A stretch of DNA of 29,769 bases from an uncultured Mycoplasmatota bacterium (GCA_947645535.1 CANSDD010000003.1:1-29769); one strand, 5' to 3'; positions 7,676 through 15,874 are shown, numbered from the stretch's first letter. Program-made: numbers and translations. Notes: generated from the letters alone by a model not told the origin.

Positions 7676-7931
7676 AAAAAGAGAAGCTTGGCTTCAAGAA
7701 TTAAAAATGTTAAGAAAAGAATTATTAGAAAAAAAAGAAGAAAATCAAAATACATCTTCTTCTAGTAATCTGCTTGGGAAAACTTATCAGAAATCTGTGT
7801 CTTCTATCGCATCTAAAATGTATGAAAGAGATAAGGAGTCGGCAAAAGTACAAGTACTTATGCTTGCCTTACTAACATTTTTATTTGAAACTGTATTTTT
7901 AGTAGGAAGTTATTTAATATTTCATAAATAA
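7662..7931 (+). CDS. Small coiled-coil protein with one C-terminal membrane helix
   Basis: Not recognised. An 89-residue protein: charged, helical N-terminal half with a coiled-coil look (EAWLQELKMLRKELLEKKEE), a serine-rich linker, then one hydrophobic segment at the C-terminus ending in FHK. The likely topology is a cytoplasmic head with a tail anchor. The start is the ATG at 7662, since AGGTGG lies at 7651-7656; a GTG at 7653 in the same frame falls inside that ribosome site. The gene overlaps the preceding membrane-protein gene by 14 bases and is probably co-transcribed with rmuC. A partner of the upstream membrane protein is a plausible guess only. Confidence 0.65.
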   Translation: MEDTKKREAWLQELKMLRKELLEKKEENQNTSSSSNLLGKTYQKSVSSIASKMYERDKESAKVQVLMLALLTFLFETVFLVGSYLIFHK

Positions 7932-8082
7932 AAAGATAATATTTATATAAGATAGATATACAAAAAATAGAAGAAAAAAGTTTATTTTGGCAATTTATGA
8001 CAATCAAAGAAAAATGGGATGACAATCTCATATATTTAAAGTAAAGAAAGTGACAAATTTAATAAAAAAAGTGTAAAAAATA

Positions 8083-8110
8083 TTGATTTAAGCTAGGTTT
8101 TCTATATAGA
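8083..8110 (+). promoter_or_regulatory. Probable promoter of rnr
   Basis: TTGATT at 8083-8088 and TATAGA at 8105-8110 with a 16-base spacer. A second -10 candidate, TATAAT, lies at 8118-8123 without a good -35. An in-frame ATG at 8115 overlaps that box and is rejected as the start of rnr. Confidence 0.45.
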
Positions 8111-8141
8111 AAAAATGTATAATATAATTAGAGGTGATGGT

Positions 8142-10259
8142 ATGGAAGAACAAATTTTAGATATTTTAAAGCAAGATAATCGTGCATTTACAGTTTATGA
8201 ATTAAATGATGCTTTAAGACTTAAAACAGTAGAAGAATTAAAGGATTTATTAAAAGCGCTTAATAATTTAGAAGACCATCTAAAAATATATCGTACTAAA
8301 AAAGATAGTTATTTATTATTTAATAATAGTCATATGAAGATTGGAAAGTTAATAGGTAATAAAAAAGGATTTGGATTTGTAGATATAGAAGGTGATGAAG
8401 ATGTATTTATCGCTCCTATAAATATGAATGGCGCTATTCATGGAGATAAGGTTGTTGTTGAAATAACAAGTAAAAAAGGTGCAGAATTAGAAGGTAGAAT
8501 TGTTCGCATTGTAAATCGTGAAATGAAAGAAATGGTTGGAGAATATTACGAGAAAGATGGAACTGGTTATATTGATTTAGATGAAGATAAAATAAAATTA
8601 CAAATTGAAATAGATAAAGAAAAATCGATGAGTGCAATGCCAGGTCATAAAGTTCTTATAAAAGTACTTGGAAAAATAAAAGATAACCGTTATAAAGGAG
8701 AAGTTCTTCGTATACTAGGGCATAAAAATGATCCAGGGGTGGATATATTATCTATTGTAGCAAAATATAGTATCAATGATGTTTTTCCAGAAGAGGTAAT
8801 GGAAGAGGCAATGAACTTACCAGATAGTGTTAGTGAAAAAGAAATGGAAGATAGAAAAGATTTAAGAGAAGAATGCATTTTTACTATTGATGGAGATGAT
8901 ACAAAAGATATAGATGATGCTATTTCAATTAAAAAGTTAGAAAATGGTAATTATGAGTTGGGCGTTCATATAGCAGATGTTAGTTATTATGTAAGAGAAG
9001 GAACTGCTTTAGATGATGAAGCGTACGAAAGAGGAACTAGTGTTTATTTAGCAGATCGTGTAATTCCAATGCTTCCTCATAAATTATCAAATGGTATTTG
9101 TTCTTTAAATCCAAATGTAGATCGATTATCTATGTCATGTGTTATGGAAATTGATAATCATGGAAAAGTAATTGATTATGATATTTTTGAAAGTGTAATT
9201 CGTTCCAAAAAACAAATGACTTATAAATGTGTAAATTCTGTTTTAGAGAAGAATGAGGTACCAGAAGGATATGAAGATTATGTAGAATCATTAAAGTTAA
9301 TGGAAGAACTTGCACATATTCTTAGAAAAGAAAAAGAATCTAGAGGATATATTGATTTTGAAATTGATGAATCAAAGATTATTGTGGATGATACTGGAAA
9401 AGCAATTGATGTAACACTTCGTAATCGTGGTACAGGCGAAAAGCTTATTGAAGATTTTATGATAGCTGCGAATGAGACAGTAGCAACTCATATTTATTTT
9501 ATGGAACTTCCATTTTTATATCGTATTCATGGAGAGCCAAGTGAAGAGAAAATTCAAAAATTTTTAGATTTTATTGGAATATTGGGATATAGTATAAAAG
9601 GCAAAGTAAAAGATATTCATCCAAAAACAATGCAAGATATTTTAGAGCAATTAAAAGATAAAAAAGAATTTCATATTTTATCTTCTATGTTGCTTAGAAG
9701 TATGCAAAAAGCAGTATATGATAAAAATAACATAGGACATTTTGGACTTGCAAGTAAATATTATACTCATTTTACTTCTCCAATTAGACGCTATCCAGAT
9801 ACAACAGTACATAGATTATTACGTCTTTATTTATTTAAAAATAAAATGGATAGAGATACAATAAATTATTGGGATAATAGATTAACATTTATTGGAGAAC
9901 ATACATCTGAAAGAGAACGTGCAGCAGTAGAGTGTGAACGTGAAGTAGATGACATGAAAAAAGCAGAATATATGATGGATCATATTGGAGATAAATTTAC
10001 TGGAATTGTTAGTAGTGTAGTTAGTTTTGGAATGTTTATAGAATTGCCTAATTTAGTAGAAGGATTAGTTAGATTGGATGAATTAAAAGGAGATCATTAC
10101 TTTTATGATGAAGCAACTTTTTCAATACATGGAGAAAAAGATAAACGTGGATATCGATTAGGGGATACTGTTAATGTAACGGTAAGTGGAGCGAATAAAG
10201 ACGCAAGAACTATTGATTTCATCATAACACCAAATGAGGAGGTTTCTAGTAATGAATAG
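8142..10259 (+). CDS. rnr: Ribonuclease R (3'-5' exoribonuclease)
   Basis: A 705-residue processive 3'-5' exoribonuclease that degrades structured RNA and works with tmRNA-SmpB in clearing defective mRNAs. Order of domains: an N-terminal winged-helix region (residues 1-60), cold-shock domains (KKGFGFVDIEG near 75-85), the RNB catalytic domain with the metal-binding aspartates of DGDDTKDIDDAI (about 250-261) and the downstream HFTSPIRRYPD motif, and a C-terminal S1 domain (GIVSSVVSFGMFIEL). The start at 8142 follows GAGGTGAT at 8131-8138. The gene lies two genes upstream of smpB and ssrA, a conserved functional cluster in Bacillota. Its last codons overlap the start of the J-domain gene. Confidence 0.97.
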   Translation: MEEQILDILKQDNRAFTVYELNDALRLKTVEELKDLLKALNNLEDHLKIYRTKKDSYLLFNNSHMKIGKLIGNKKGFGFVDIEGDEDVFIAPINMNGAIHGDKVVVEITSKKGAELEGRIVRIVNREMKEMVGEYYEKDGTGYIDLDEDKIKLQIEIDKEKSMSAMPGHKVLIKVLGKIKDNRYKGEVLRILGHKNDPGVDILSIVAKYSINDVFPEEVMEEAMNLPDSVSEKEMEDRKDLREECIFTIDGDDTKDIDDAISIKKLENGNYELGVHIADVSYYVREGTALDDEAYERGTSVYLADRVIPMLPHKLSNGICSLNPNVDRLSMSCVMEIDNHGKVIDYDIFESVIRSKKQMTYKCVNSVLEKNEVPEGYEDYVESLKLMEELAHILRKEKESRGYIDFEIDESKIIVDDTGKAIDVTLRNRGTGEKLIEDFMIAANETVATHIYFMELPFLYRIHGEPSEEKIQKFLDFIGILGYSIKGKVKDIHPKTMQDILEQLKDKKEFHILSSMLLRSMQKAVYDKNNIGHFGLASKYYTHFTSPIRRYPDTTVHRLLRLYLFKNKMDRDTINYWDNRLTFIGEHTSERERAAVECEREVDDMKKAEYMMDHIGDKFTGIVSSVVSFGMFIELPNLVEGLVRLDELKGDHYFYDEATFSIHGEKDKRGYRLGDTVNVTVSGANKDARTIDFIITPNEEVSSNE

Positions 10260-11235
10260 AAATGCTTATGAAGTATTAGATATTAGTCCTATAGCATCAG
10301 ATGAGGAAATAAGAAAACAATATCATACTCTTATTAGAAGAGTACATAATGATAAAACAAGTTTAGAAGAAATGACAACTGGAGAAAGAGAAAAGTGTGA
10401 AGCGCAAGTACGAGAATATAATGATGCTTATGATAAGCTGAAAGAAGGAAGAAGAGTAACTTATGATGCATCTTTAGGGTTAAATAAAAAAATCGAAGAA
10501 TCTCCTATATATAGCAAACCTATTACTTTAAGAACTAAATCATATGTTGATTTTTCAGAAGAGTATGAAGATAAAGTTAAAAGAAAGAAACAAAATTTAG
10601 GACCAGAGTTTGATGCATTTATTGAACAACTTTTTAATAATTTATTTACTACTAGAGTATCTGATTTTAAAGGCTTTTCTTTTCAAGGAAGTTATACAGT
10701 AGATCCTAGTCAAAAATTACAACAAGAATATTGGAAATTGGTATCAGAAAAAAGAAAATTAGAACAGGATTTAAAAGATGCTGAAAGAGAGGCTAAAATA
10801 GCCTTTTATAGAAAAGAGCCGAATATAGAATATCAAATTGAAAGTGAAAGAAGAAATAATTTTGCTGAATTATCCAGTATAGAATTAAATAAAAATACTC
10901 GTTTAAGTGAAATAGAACAAGATTATTTATATAAAGTAAGCGGAAGGTTTGTTACGAATAAAAAAAGAGAGAAAGCAAAACAAGCATTAGAAAAAGCACA
11001 AGAGAAAATTATGAATGAATATAATGCTGCAAAAAAAGCTTTAGAGGATAAACAGAGAAAATTACAGTCTCAAAAAGAAGCATATGAAAAATCAAAAGAA
11101 GAGTTTATTAAAAGTGATCCAAAAGTACAATTCTTTCAAAAAAAAATATTAGAAATTGGTTTAAGAATGGATACAATTCATGAACAATTAGAAAATCAAA
11201 AAGCAAAAACATTTAGCAATAAAGTTACTATATGA
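10252..11235 (+). CDS. J-domain-like protein with coiled coil; HPD motif changed to HND
   Basis: A 327-residue protein whose first 75 residues form a DnaJ-type J-domain (NAYEVLDISPIASDEEIRKQY, then YNDAYDKLKEGRRVTYDA). The invariant HPD tripeptide that stimulates DnaK ATPase is HND here (His32-Asn33-Asp34), so normal DnaK coupling is doubtful. After a linker, residues of about 155-325 are strongly charged and helical (a long coiled coil rich in K, E, Q and A). There is no zinc-finger or CTD substrate domain, so this is a class C-like J protein. GAGGAGG at 10236-10242 sets the start, and the ATG overlaps the rnr stop, implying coupling with rnr. Position between rnr and smpB suggests a link with RNA or ribosome quality control, but that is only context. 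Confidence 0.8.
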   Translation: MNRNAYEVLDISPIASDEEIRKQYHTLIRRVHNDKTSLEEMTTGEREKCEAQVREYNDAYDKLKEGRRVTYDASLGLNKKIEESPIYSKPITLRTKSYVDFSEEYEDKVKRKKQNLGPEFDAFIEQLFNNLFTTRVSDFKGFSFQGSYTVDPSQKLQQEYWKLVSEKRKLEQDLKDAEREAKIAFYRKEPNIEYQIESERRNNFAELSSIELNKNTRLSEIEQDYLYKVSGRFVTNKKREKAKQALEKAQEKIMNEYNAAKKALEDKQRKLQSQKEAYEKSKEEFIKSDPKVQFFQKKILEIGLRMDTIHEQLENQKAKTFSNKVTI

Positions 11236-11267
11236 AATAGAATGTCGGAAGATATTCTTTTCTTTCA

Positions 11268-11296
11268 TAGACAAAATAATGATAACATGGTATGAT
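11268..11296 (+). promoter_or_regulatory. Promoter of smpB
   Basis: TAGACA at 11268-11273, a 17-base spacer and TATGAT at 11291-11296, preceded by TGG as an extended -10 box. It supports the start of smpB at 11319 rather than the in-frame ATG at 11292, which lies inside the -10 box. Confidence 0.55.
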
Positions 11297-11318
11297 AAAA
11301 AAGATTAGAGGTGATATT

Positions 11319-11759
11319 ATGGTTGAAATTCAAAATAGAAAAGCAAAGTTTGATTATGAAATTATTGACACAATGGAAGCTGGAATGGTTTTAACTGGTA
11401 CAGAAGTAAAATCATTACGTGCAGGAAAAGCAAATCTAAAAGATAGCTATGCAATTGTACGTAATGGTGAAATATTTTTATTAAATATGCATATTAGTGA
11501 ATATGACCATGGTAATATTTTTAATCATAATGAAACAAGAACAAGAAAATTATTATTACATAAAAAGGAAATTTTAAAGTTAAATGATAAAGTACGTATA
11601 GAGGGTTTTTCTTTAGTTCCTTTAAAAGTATACATTAAAGGAAATTATGCCAAAGTATTACTTGGTATTGGAAAAGGTAAAAAATTATATGATAAAAGAG
11701 AGTCTATGAAAGAACGTGATATGAAACGGGAAATGGATAAAGCTTTAAAATATCGATAA
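11319..11759 (+). CDS. smpB: SsrA-binding protein SmpB
   Basis: A 146-residue RNA-binding protein that binds the tRNA-like part of tmRNA and delivers it to stalled ribosomes. The family signature is clear: NRKAKFDYEIIDTMEAGMVL at the N-terminus, GTEVKSLRAGKANLKDSY, the conserved HISEYDHGN, then KLLLHKKEI and a basic C-terminal tail (KGKKLYDKRE...ERDMKREMDKALK) that enters the mRNA channel. GAGGTGAT precedes the ATG at 11319; the upstream in-frame ATG at 11292 is rejected because it overlaps the promoter. The length is usual for the family. ssrA begins 46 bases downstream with its own promoter, so protein and RNA partner are adjacent but separately transcribed. Confidence 0.97.
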   Translation: MVEIQNRKAKFDYEIIDTMEAGMVLTGTEVKSLRAGKANLKDSYAIVRNGEIFLLNMHISEYDHGNIFNHNETRTRKLLLHKKEILKLNDKVRIEGFSLVPLKVYIKGNYAKVLLGIGKGKKLYDKRESMKERDMKREMDKALKYR

Positions 11760-11765
11760 AAATAG

Positions 11766-11794
11766 TTGCCAACTATATTTTAATGTGATATAAT
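11766..11794 (+). promoter_or_regulatory. Promoter of ssrA
   Basis: TTGCCA at 11766-11771 and TATAAT at 11789-11794 with an exact 17-base spacer and TGA as the extended -10. This is one of the strongest promoters in the window, as expected for an abundant stable RNA. Confidence 0.8.
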
Positions 11795-11805
11795 TCTAGT
11801 TAATT

Positions 11806-12178
11806 GGGGATGTCTTGGTTTCGACAGGATATTTAGGCTTTAAAGGGCAAGTCGAAGGTACACGTTACGTACAAAATTAAAATTAAACGGAAAAGAAAAT
11901 AACTATGCATTTGGAGGAGCATTCGCTCCAACTTTTGCTTAATAGGATTTAAGCAGATGCAGCTTCTCTTTATCTTTCTCCCACGGAGATTTAGGGAGGC
12001 TCGATTGAGTGGGATATATTCTAATTTTTCCTCAAGATTAGAATGAATTTATTAGGATTACTAATATTAGGGTTGTTGATTCCTATCTAATATTAGGACA
12101 TTTTTGAATCAACTAAACTTGTAGAACTTTTTTGTGAGAATATTTTGGACAGGGGTTCGACCCCCCTCATCTCCACCA
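11806..12178 (+). ncRNA. ssrA: Transfer-messenger RNA (tmRNA)
   Basis: A one-piece tmRNA of about 373 bases. The 5' end GGGGATG pairs with CATCTCC near the 3' end (one G-T wobble) to make the acceptor stem. It is followed by the discriminator A and an encoded CCA at 12176-12178. The T-arm AGGGGTTCGACCCCC and the 5' motif GGTTTCGACAGG of the tRNA-like domain are both present. A tag reading frame lies at 11889-11945 and is followed by paired, pseudoknot-like segments, such as the repeated halves around CTAATATTAGG near 12060-12100. It rescues ribosomes stalled on broken mRNA together with SmpB, encoded just upstream. The 5' boundary is set by pairing and the mature 3' end by CCA. Confidence 0.97.
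11889..11945 (+). other. tmRNA proteolysis-tag reading frame
   Basis: Reading from a GGA resume codon gives the 17-residue tag GKENNYAFGGAFAPTFA, followed by tandem stops TAA TAG. The start GKxN is usual for Bacillota tags, but the C-terminal PTFA is not the common ALAA that ClpXP recognises. The exact resume codon is inferred from similarity to other tmRNAs. Confidence 0.8.
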
Positions 12179-12217
12179 TAGAGGTTAAAAGGCGCACTTT
12201 TGCGATTTACTATAAAT

Positions 12218-12251
12218 AAAGTTCATAGTATTTGATAATATGGACTTTTTT
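12218..12251 (+). terminator. Terminator of ssrA
   Basis: The 10-bp stem AAAGTTCATA/TATGGACTTT (one wobble) with an 11-base loop is followed by a T-run, 40 bases after the CCA end of tmRNA. Confidence 0.65.
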
Positions 12252-12326
12252 AATTGTTCAAACTATTTGTAGAAGAAAAATAATGTCTACAACTTAAATA
12301 TTCGAGAATACACAAGAAGCTTGTAA

Positions 12327-13195
12327 ATAAATGAATTAATATTAAAAACAAAACAGAATGTTGTTAAGAGTATAAATTCTGAAATGATAGAGTTGTATTA
12401 TGAAATAGGTTCTACTATTAATGAGCTTATAGAAGTTTATCATCTGAAAACTTCACAAAATGAGATTATAAAATCATTTTTGGAAAAACTAACTAAAGAA
12501 TTTGCAACTGGTTTTAGTGTTCTGAGTTTAAAGAAAATGAAAAAATTTTATCAAGTATTTCAAAGAGGTTCCACATTGTGGAACCAGTTAAGTTGGAGTC
12601 GTAATCGTTTAATAATAAATATTGATAATGAAATTAAAAGAAACTTTTATTTAGAGGAGTCTATAAAATCAAATTGGAGCATTAGGCAATTAGAAAAACA
12701 AATAAATAGCTTTTATTATGAAAGATTATTATCTACAAGTGAAATAATAAAGAAGAAGTAAAAAATGACATCAACAATTTAGAGAAGAAAGAAAAAGTAC
12801 AAGATTTTATAAAAGATTCTTATGTTTTAGATATTAAGGACAGAAGATTTTTAGAGAAGGATTTAGAATCGAATTTACTTGAACATATTTTTGAATTTTA
12901 TTAGAATTAGGTAGAGTTTTTTTTTGTAGCAAGACAAAGAGGAATAGATGTGAATGGAGATAACTTTTATATCGACTTAGTTTTTAATAATTATATGTTA
13001 AAATATTTTGTGTTGATTGACTTAAAATTAGATAAATTAACTTATCAAGCTATTGGACAAATGGATTTTTATGTACGATATTTTGATAATGAAGTAAAGG
13101 ATGAACAGGGTAATCCAACAATAGGAATAGTTCTATGTTCTGATAAGAAAGATACAATTGTTAAATATGCTGTATTAAATGATAATAAAAAGTAA
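12327..13195 (+). pseudogene. Broken YhcG/DUF1016 family PD-(D/E)XK nuclease gene
   Basis: Pieces of one DUF1016 (YhcG-type) protein lie in order but in different frames. From 12327 to about 12745 the frame encodes the N-terminal domain: KQNVVKSINSEMIELYYEIG, then LSWSRNRLI and NFYLEESIKSNWSIRQLEKQ. A frameshift near 12750 moves the frame. The next part gives SYVLDI...RRFLEKDLESNLLEHIFEF up to about 12900. Two further indels in A/T runs near 12895-12930 lead into the C-terminal nuclease domain at about 12940-13195, with GDNFYIDLVF, the core VLIDLKLDK and NPTIGIVLCSDKKD. The extreme N-terminus is missing behind an in-frame stop at 12324. Intact homologues of about 340 residues occur in accessory and restriction-linked loci. 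At least three frame breaks make it a clear pseudogene, directly behind ssrA, a common integration site. Confidence 0.85.
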
Positions 13196-13243
13196 AATAG
13201 TTTCACTTGTAGAATAAAAAATATTTAGAGAGGAAGAAAAATT

Positions 13244-13754
13244 TTGTTTAAAGATATAAAAGTATTCAGAGATGATACATCAATAGAGTATAATCTATAA
13301 AATAGATGAAGGATTATTACTATTTTCAATCAACGATATAAATGACAAACAATATGATAATTTGAAAATAATATATGATGAAAATATCTATTAAATTGAT
13401 ATAAATGATAATATAAAATATGATAATTTAAAAGATGAAAAAATGCAAATTTATTTGGAAAAAAGCACCACTAGTTTTGATTTTAAAGTCAATATTAATT
13501 ACAATTTTTTTATAAAAACGATATATAAATTCATAAATGGATTTATTGATAAAGATACATTAATTCAAAAAATAGATATATTTCTAAAATCAAAAATTGG
13601 TGTAAAATATAAAAATAAATTGGCAAAATTATTAGAGAAAATAGAAAATGAAAATGTATCTGTAGAAGAACTATTGTTAGAAGCTAATGATGAACGAAAT
13701 AGAATTATTACTTTATTATTAAATAATGAATTATTTATAACGTTGGAAGAGTAA
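13244..13754 (+). pseudogene. Broken gene of unknown function in the island behind ssrA
   Basis: I do not recognise the product. A TTG at 13244 has a GAGGAAG ribosome site and begins a short frame (FKDIKVFRDDTSIEYNL) that stops. From about 13295 a second frame continues as KIDEGLLLFSIND, meets one in-frame TAA after DENIY, and then reads on through 13443-13754 to ELFITLEE. This last part is open for 103 codons and is acidic-basic and helical (for example IENENVSVEELLLEANDERNR). The order and spacing suggest one gene of about 165 residues broken by a frameshift and a stop. A surviving shorter protein from the ATG at 13443 cannot be excluded, but no good ribosome site precedes it. Confidence 0.5.
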
Positions 13755-14021
13755 ATGAATAATCAAGATTTAATGTTGTTAATTATCTACTATATATCAG
13801 CACCTATGATTTCAAAAATTGATTAAGAAACTTTTAATATTAGTACTAGTACTTATCTAATGATTAAATATTTTGAAAGATTTAAACGATTCAAAATGCT
13901 ATGTAAAATAAAATTGGAATGTAACAAACAATATGGACAAGAAAAGTCTAGGTCAAAATTTTATATAATCGTTTCAATTATGCATAAAAGAAAAATAATT
14001 ATAATTTTTACTTATAAATAA
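13755..14021 (+). pseudogene. Short broken reading frame following directly on the previous gene
   Basis: An ATG stands immediately after the TAA of the previous frame. It reads 23 codons (NNQDLMLLIIYYISAPMISKID), meets TAA at 13824-13826, and then stays open in the same frame for 64 more codons to 14021. The first part is hydrophobic and the rest is basic. I do not recognise it. The juxtaposition with the preceding frame suggests a formerly coupled gene that has lost function. In such AT-rich sequence an open frame this long after the stop is suggestive, not proof. Downstream to 14038 I see nothing further. Confidence 0.35.
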
Positions 14022-14038
14022 TATAACAAATATTTATT

Positions 14039-14067
14039 TTACACGAAATTTATAATTAGAGTATAAT
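14039..14067 (+). promoter_or_regulatory. Promoter of the MBL-fold gene
   Basis: TTACAC at 14039-14044 and TATAAT at 14062-14067 with a 17-base spacer (TTTACA one base earlier gives 18). GAGGAAG precedes the ATG at 14105. Confidence 0.6.
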
Positions 14068-14104
14068 AAAAATACAAAAGCGATAAAGAAAAGAGGAAGT
14101 ATAT

Positions 14105-14899
14105 ATGAAGGTAATAGTGCTTGGGAGTATTTCACCATATCCAAAGGATTATTTAAATTGTCCAGGATATTTAGTAATAAATGGAGAAGAAAAGATTTTG
14201 TTAGATGCGGGAAATGGAGTTTCTAGATTGTTAAAAATGCCAGAAGATTTAAATTGTTTAACTATTGTAATTTCTCATTTTCATAAAGATCATTATGCTG
14301 ATTTATTTGCACTAGCATATGCATCTTTTGTATATCATAATTTAGGATTATTAGAAGAAAGAATAAAGGTATATCTTCCAAATGATGATTGTTTAGATTT
14401 AAAATTGCTATTAGATATGAAAGAACATTATTTTGATATACAAACATATCATGCAGATTCTAATTTTGTGATAGGAGATACGAAGATATCTTTTATGAAA
14501 ACAGTTCATCCAATATTAACTTTTGCATCTAAAATAGAAAATAAAAATCAAAAAATTGTGTATTCTGCTGATACTGGAATAGGTGTAAAAAGAGCATTAA
14601 CTAATTTTGCAAAAGATGTAGATTTATTCATTTGTGAAGCTTCCTTTATTAGAGAACATCATAAAGAAAGTATTTCTCATCTTTGTGCATATGAGTCAGC
14701 TGAGATAGCTGCACTAGCACATGTAAAGCAATTATTGTTAACCCATTTCTGGCCAGAGGAAGAAAAAAGATTATATTTAGAAGAAGCAATTCCAATTTTT
14801 AGAAATACGATAGTGGCACAAGAAAAAGAAATAATTGATTTAGATATTCCCTATCAATATCAAAAAAATAGAGATAATAAAAAGAAGATTTTATTCTGA
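14105..14899 (+). CDS. MBL-fold metal-dependent hydrolase (YhfI/RNase Z-like)
   Basis: A 264-residue metallo-beta-lactamase-fold protein. The zinc signature HFHKDH is at residues 58-63 (His58, His60, Asp62, His63) after an LLDAGNGVSRL strand. Further ligands are the His of TVHP, the Asp of YSADTG and the His of LLLTHFWPEE near the C-terminus. This layout and the N-terminal MKVIVLGS match the YhfI subgroup related to RNase Z, whose substrate is not established. The protein lacks the extended exosite arm of true tRNase Z. It is probably a soluble cytoplasmic phosphodiesterase-like hydrolase. The gene has its own promoter and is convergent with the metallophosphoesterase gene, sharing a terminator. 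The fold is certain, the substrate unknown. Confidence 0.9.
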   Translation: MKVIVLGSISPYPKDYLNCPGYLVINGEEKILLDAGNGVSRLLKMPEDLNCLTIVISHFHKDHYADLFALAYASFVYHNLGLLEERIKVYLPNDDCLDLKLLLDMKEHYFDIQTYHADSNFVIGDTKISFMKTVHPILTFASKIENKNQKIVYSADTGIGVKRALTNFAKDVDLFICEASFIREHHKESISHLCAYESAEIAALAHVKQLLLTHFWPEEEKRLYLEEAIPIFRNTIVAQEKEIIDLDIPYQYQKNRDNKKKILF

Positions 14900-14910
14900 T
14901 CTTCTTTTTC
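14878..14910. terminator. Bidirectional intrinsic terminator between convergent genes
   Basis: AAAAAGAAGAT pairs with ATCTTCTTTTT across a 9-base loop. T-runs follow on the + strand, and on the - strand as the complement of the A-run. It overlaps the stop codon of the + gene and abuts the stop of the - gene. Confidence 0.8.
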
Positions 14911-15857
14911 TATTTATTTACCAATCTATAAAAATTGATAGCTGGCCTATTAAATAATCGAAAATCCAGTCTAGTTGTACCCATACCACTAGAAATATAA
15001 AAATCTGTATTATCTAATTTATAATATTCATCATAATATTCCTGTGCTTTTTCAGGTTTTAAAAGGGCTCCTATAAATGGAAGTCGTACCTGACCATTAT
15101 GAGAATGTCCAGCTAAAATTAAATCATAATTTTGATAAGTGATATCTGTAATATAATCTGGTTCATGCATTAGTAAAATTTTGTAATGTGGAATATTTAT
15201 CTCTTCGCTCTCTTTTAATGAATCAATATAGTCATTGATTGGTTTTATTTTATCTTTAGCATTTTTGGTATCACTTAAATTAGAACTAAGACCAGCAAGT
15301 AAAATTGGTTCATATCCTTCTTTATAAATTAGCTCATATGTGTTATTTAAATCTTTAAATCCACTATTTGTTATTATATTATTCCAATTTTGATTGTCAT
15401 AGTCATCTTCTCCCATAATTGCATATTTTCCTATTTCTGCTTTAATTTTACTTAAAGATTCTATAATATCTTTGCAATCCTCACTCGATATGATAACTTT
15501 ATTATCAAATAAATCTCCTGTAAAAACAACAATATCTGGCTTTAATAAATTAATTTCTTCTGCTAATTTATCTAGTTCTTTTTTTGTTACTGTTCTTCCA
15601 TAATGAATATCGCTAATATGAACAATTTTGAATCCATAAAATGAACTAGGAAGTTTAGAATTTGTCACTTTATATTCTTTAATGACTAGTCCAGTCGTTG
15701 CAATGAATCTACTGTACCAAAGAATTGTTATTAAAATAAGAACAGAAAGAATAGCAATAACTCTTATTTTTTTTATTTTTCTTTTGACATTTTTATTTTG
15801 GTCAGTAAAATCTGAATTAGTAGTTTGTTCATTTTTTTGTATCTCTTCTAGTTCCAT
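14910..15857 (-). CDS. Membrane-anchored metallophosphoesterase, YkuE-like, with altered GNHD motif
   Basis: A 315-residue protein. A charged N-terminal region of about 35 residues is followed by one membrane helix (VIAILSVLILITILWY), then a calcineurin-type phosphoesterase domain, probably outside the membrane. Metal-binding blocks are seen in order: HISDIHYGR, FTGDLFDN, MHEPD and GHSHNGQ. The usual GNHD/GNHE block is MGEDDYDN instead, replacing the metal-ligand Asn and catalytic His, so activity may be changed or lost. The start at 15857 is chosen because AGGTGAT precedes it; an in-frame ATG nine codons earlier lies at the promoter. Homologues such as YkuE act on phospholipids or remain uncharacterised. 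Confidence 0.88.
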   Translation of the reverse strand: MELEEIQKNEQTTNSDFTDQNKNVKRKIKKIRVIAILSVLILITILWYSRFIATTGLVIKEYKVTNSKLPSSFYGFKIVHISDIHYGRTVTKKELDKLAEEINLLKPDIVVFTGDLFDNKVIISSEDCKDIIESLSKIKAEIGKYAIMGEDDYDNQNWNNIITNSGFKDLNNTYELIYKEGYEPILLAGLSSNLSDTKNAKDKIKPINDYIDSLKESEEINIPHYKILLMHEPDYITDITYQNYDLILAGHSHNGQVRLPFIGALLKPEKAQEYYDEYYKLDNTDFYISSGMGTTRLDFRLFNRPAINFYRLVNK

Positions 15858-15874
15858 TTTATCACCTACTTTAA

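Noticed and set aside
8115..8141. Earlier ATG for rnr
   Set aside because: It overlaps a TATAAT box and lacks a ribosome site; the ATG at 8142 has GAGGTGAT.
12179..14038. Attachment-site repeat of the tmRNA 3' end
   Set aside because: I looked for a second copy of the T-arm/CCA sequence behind ssrA and did not find one within the window.
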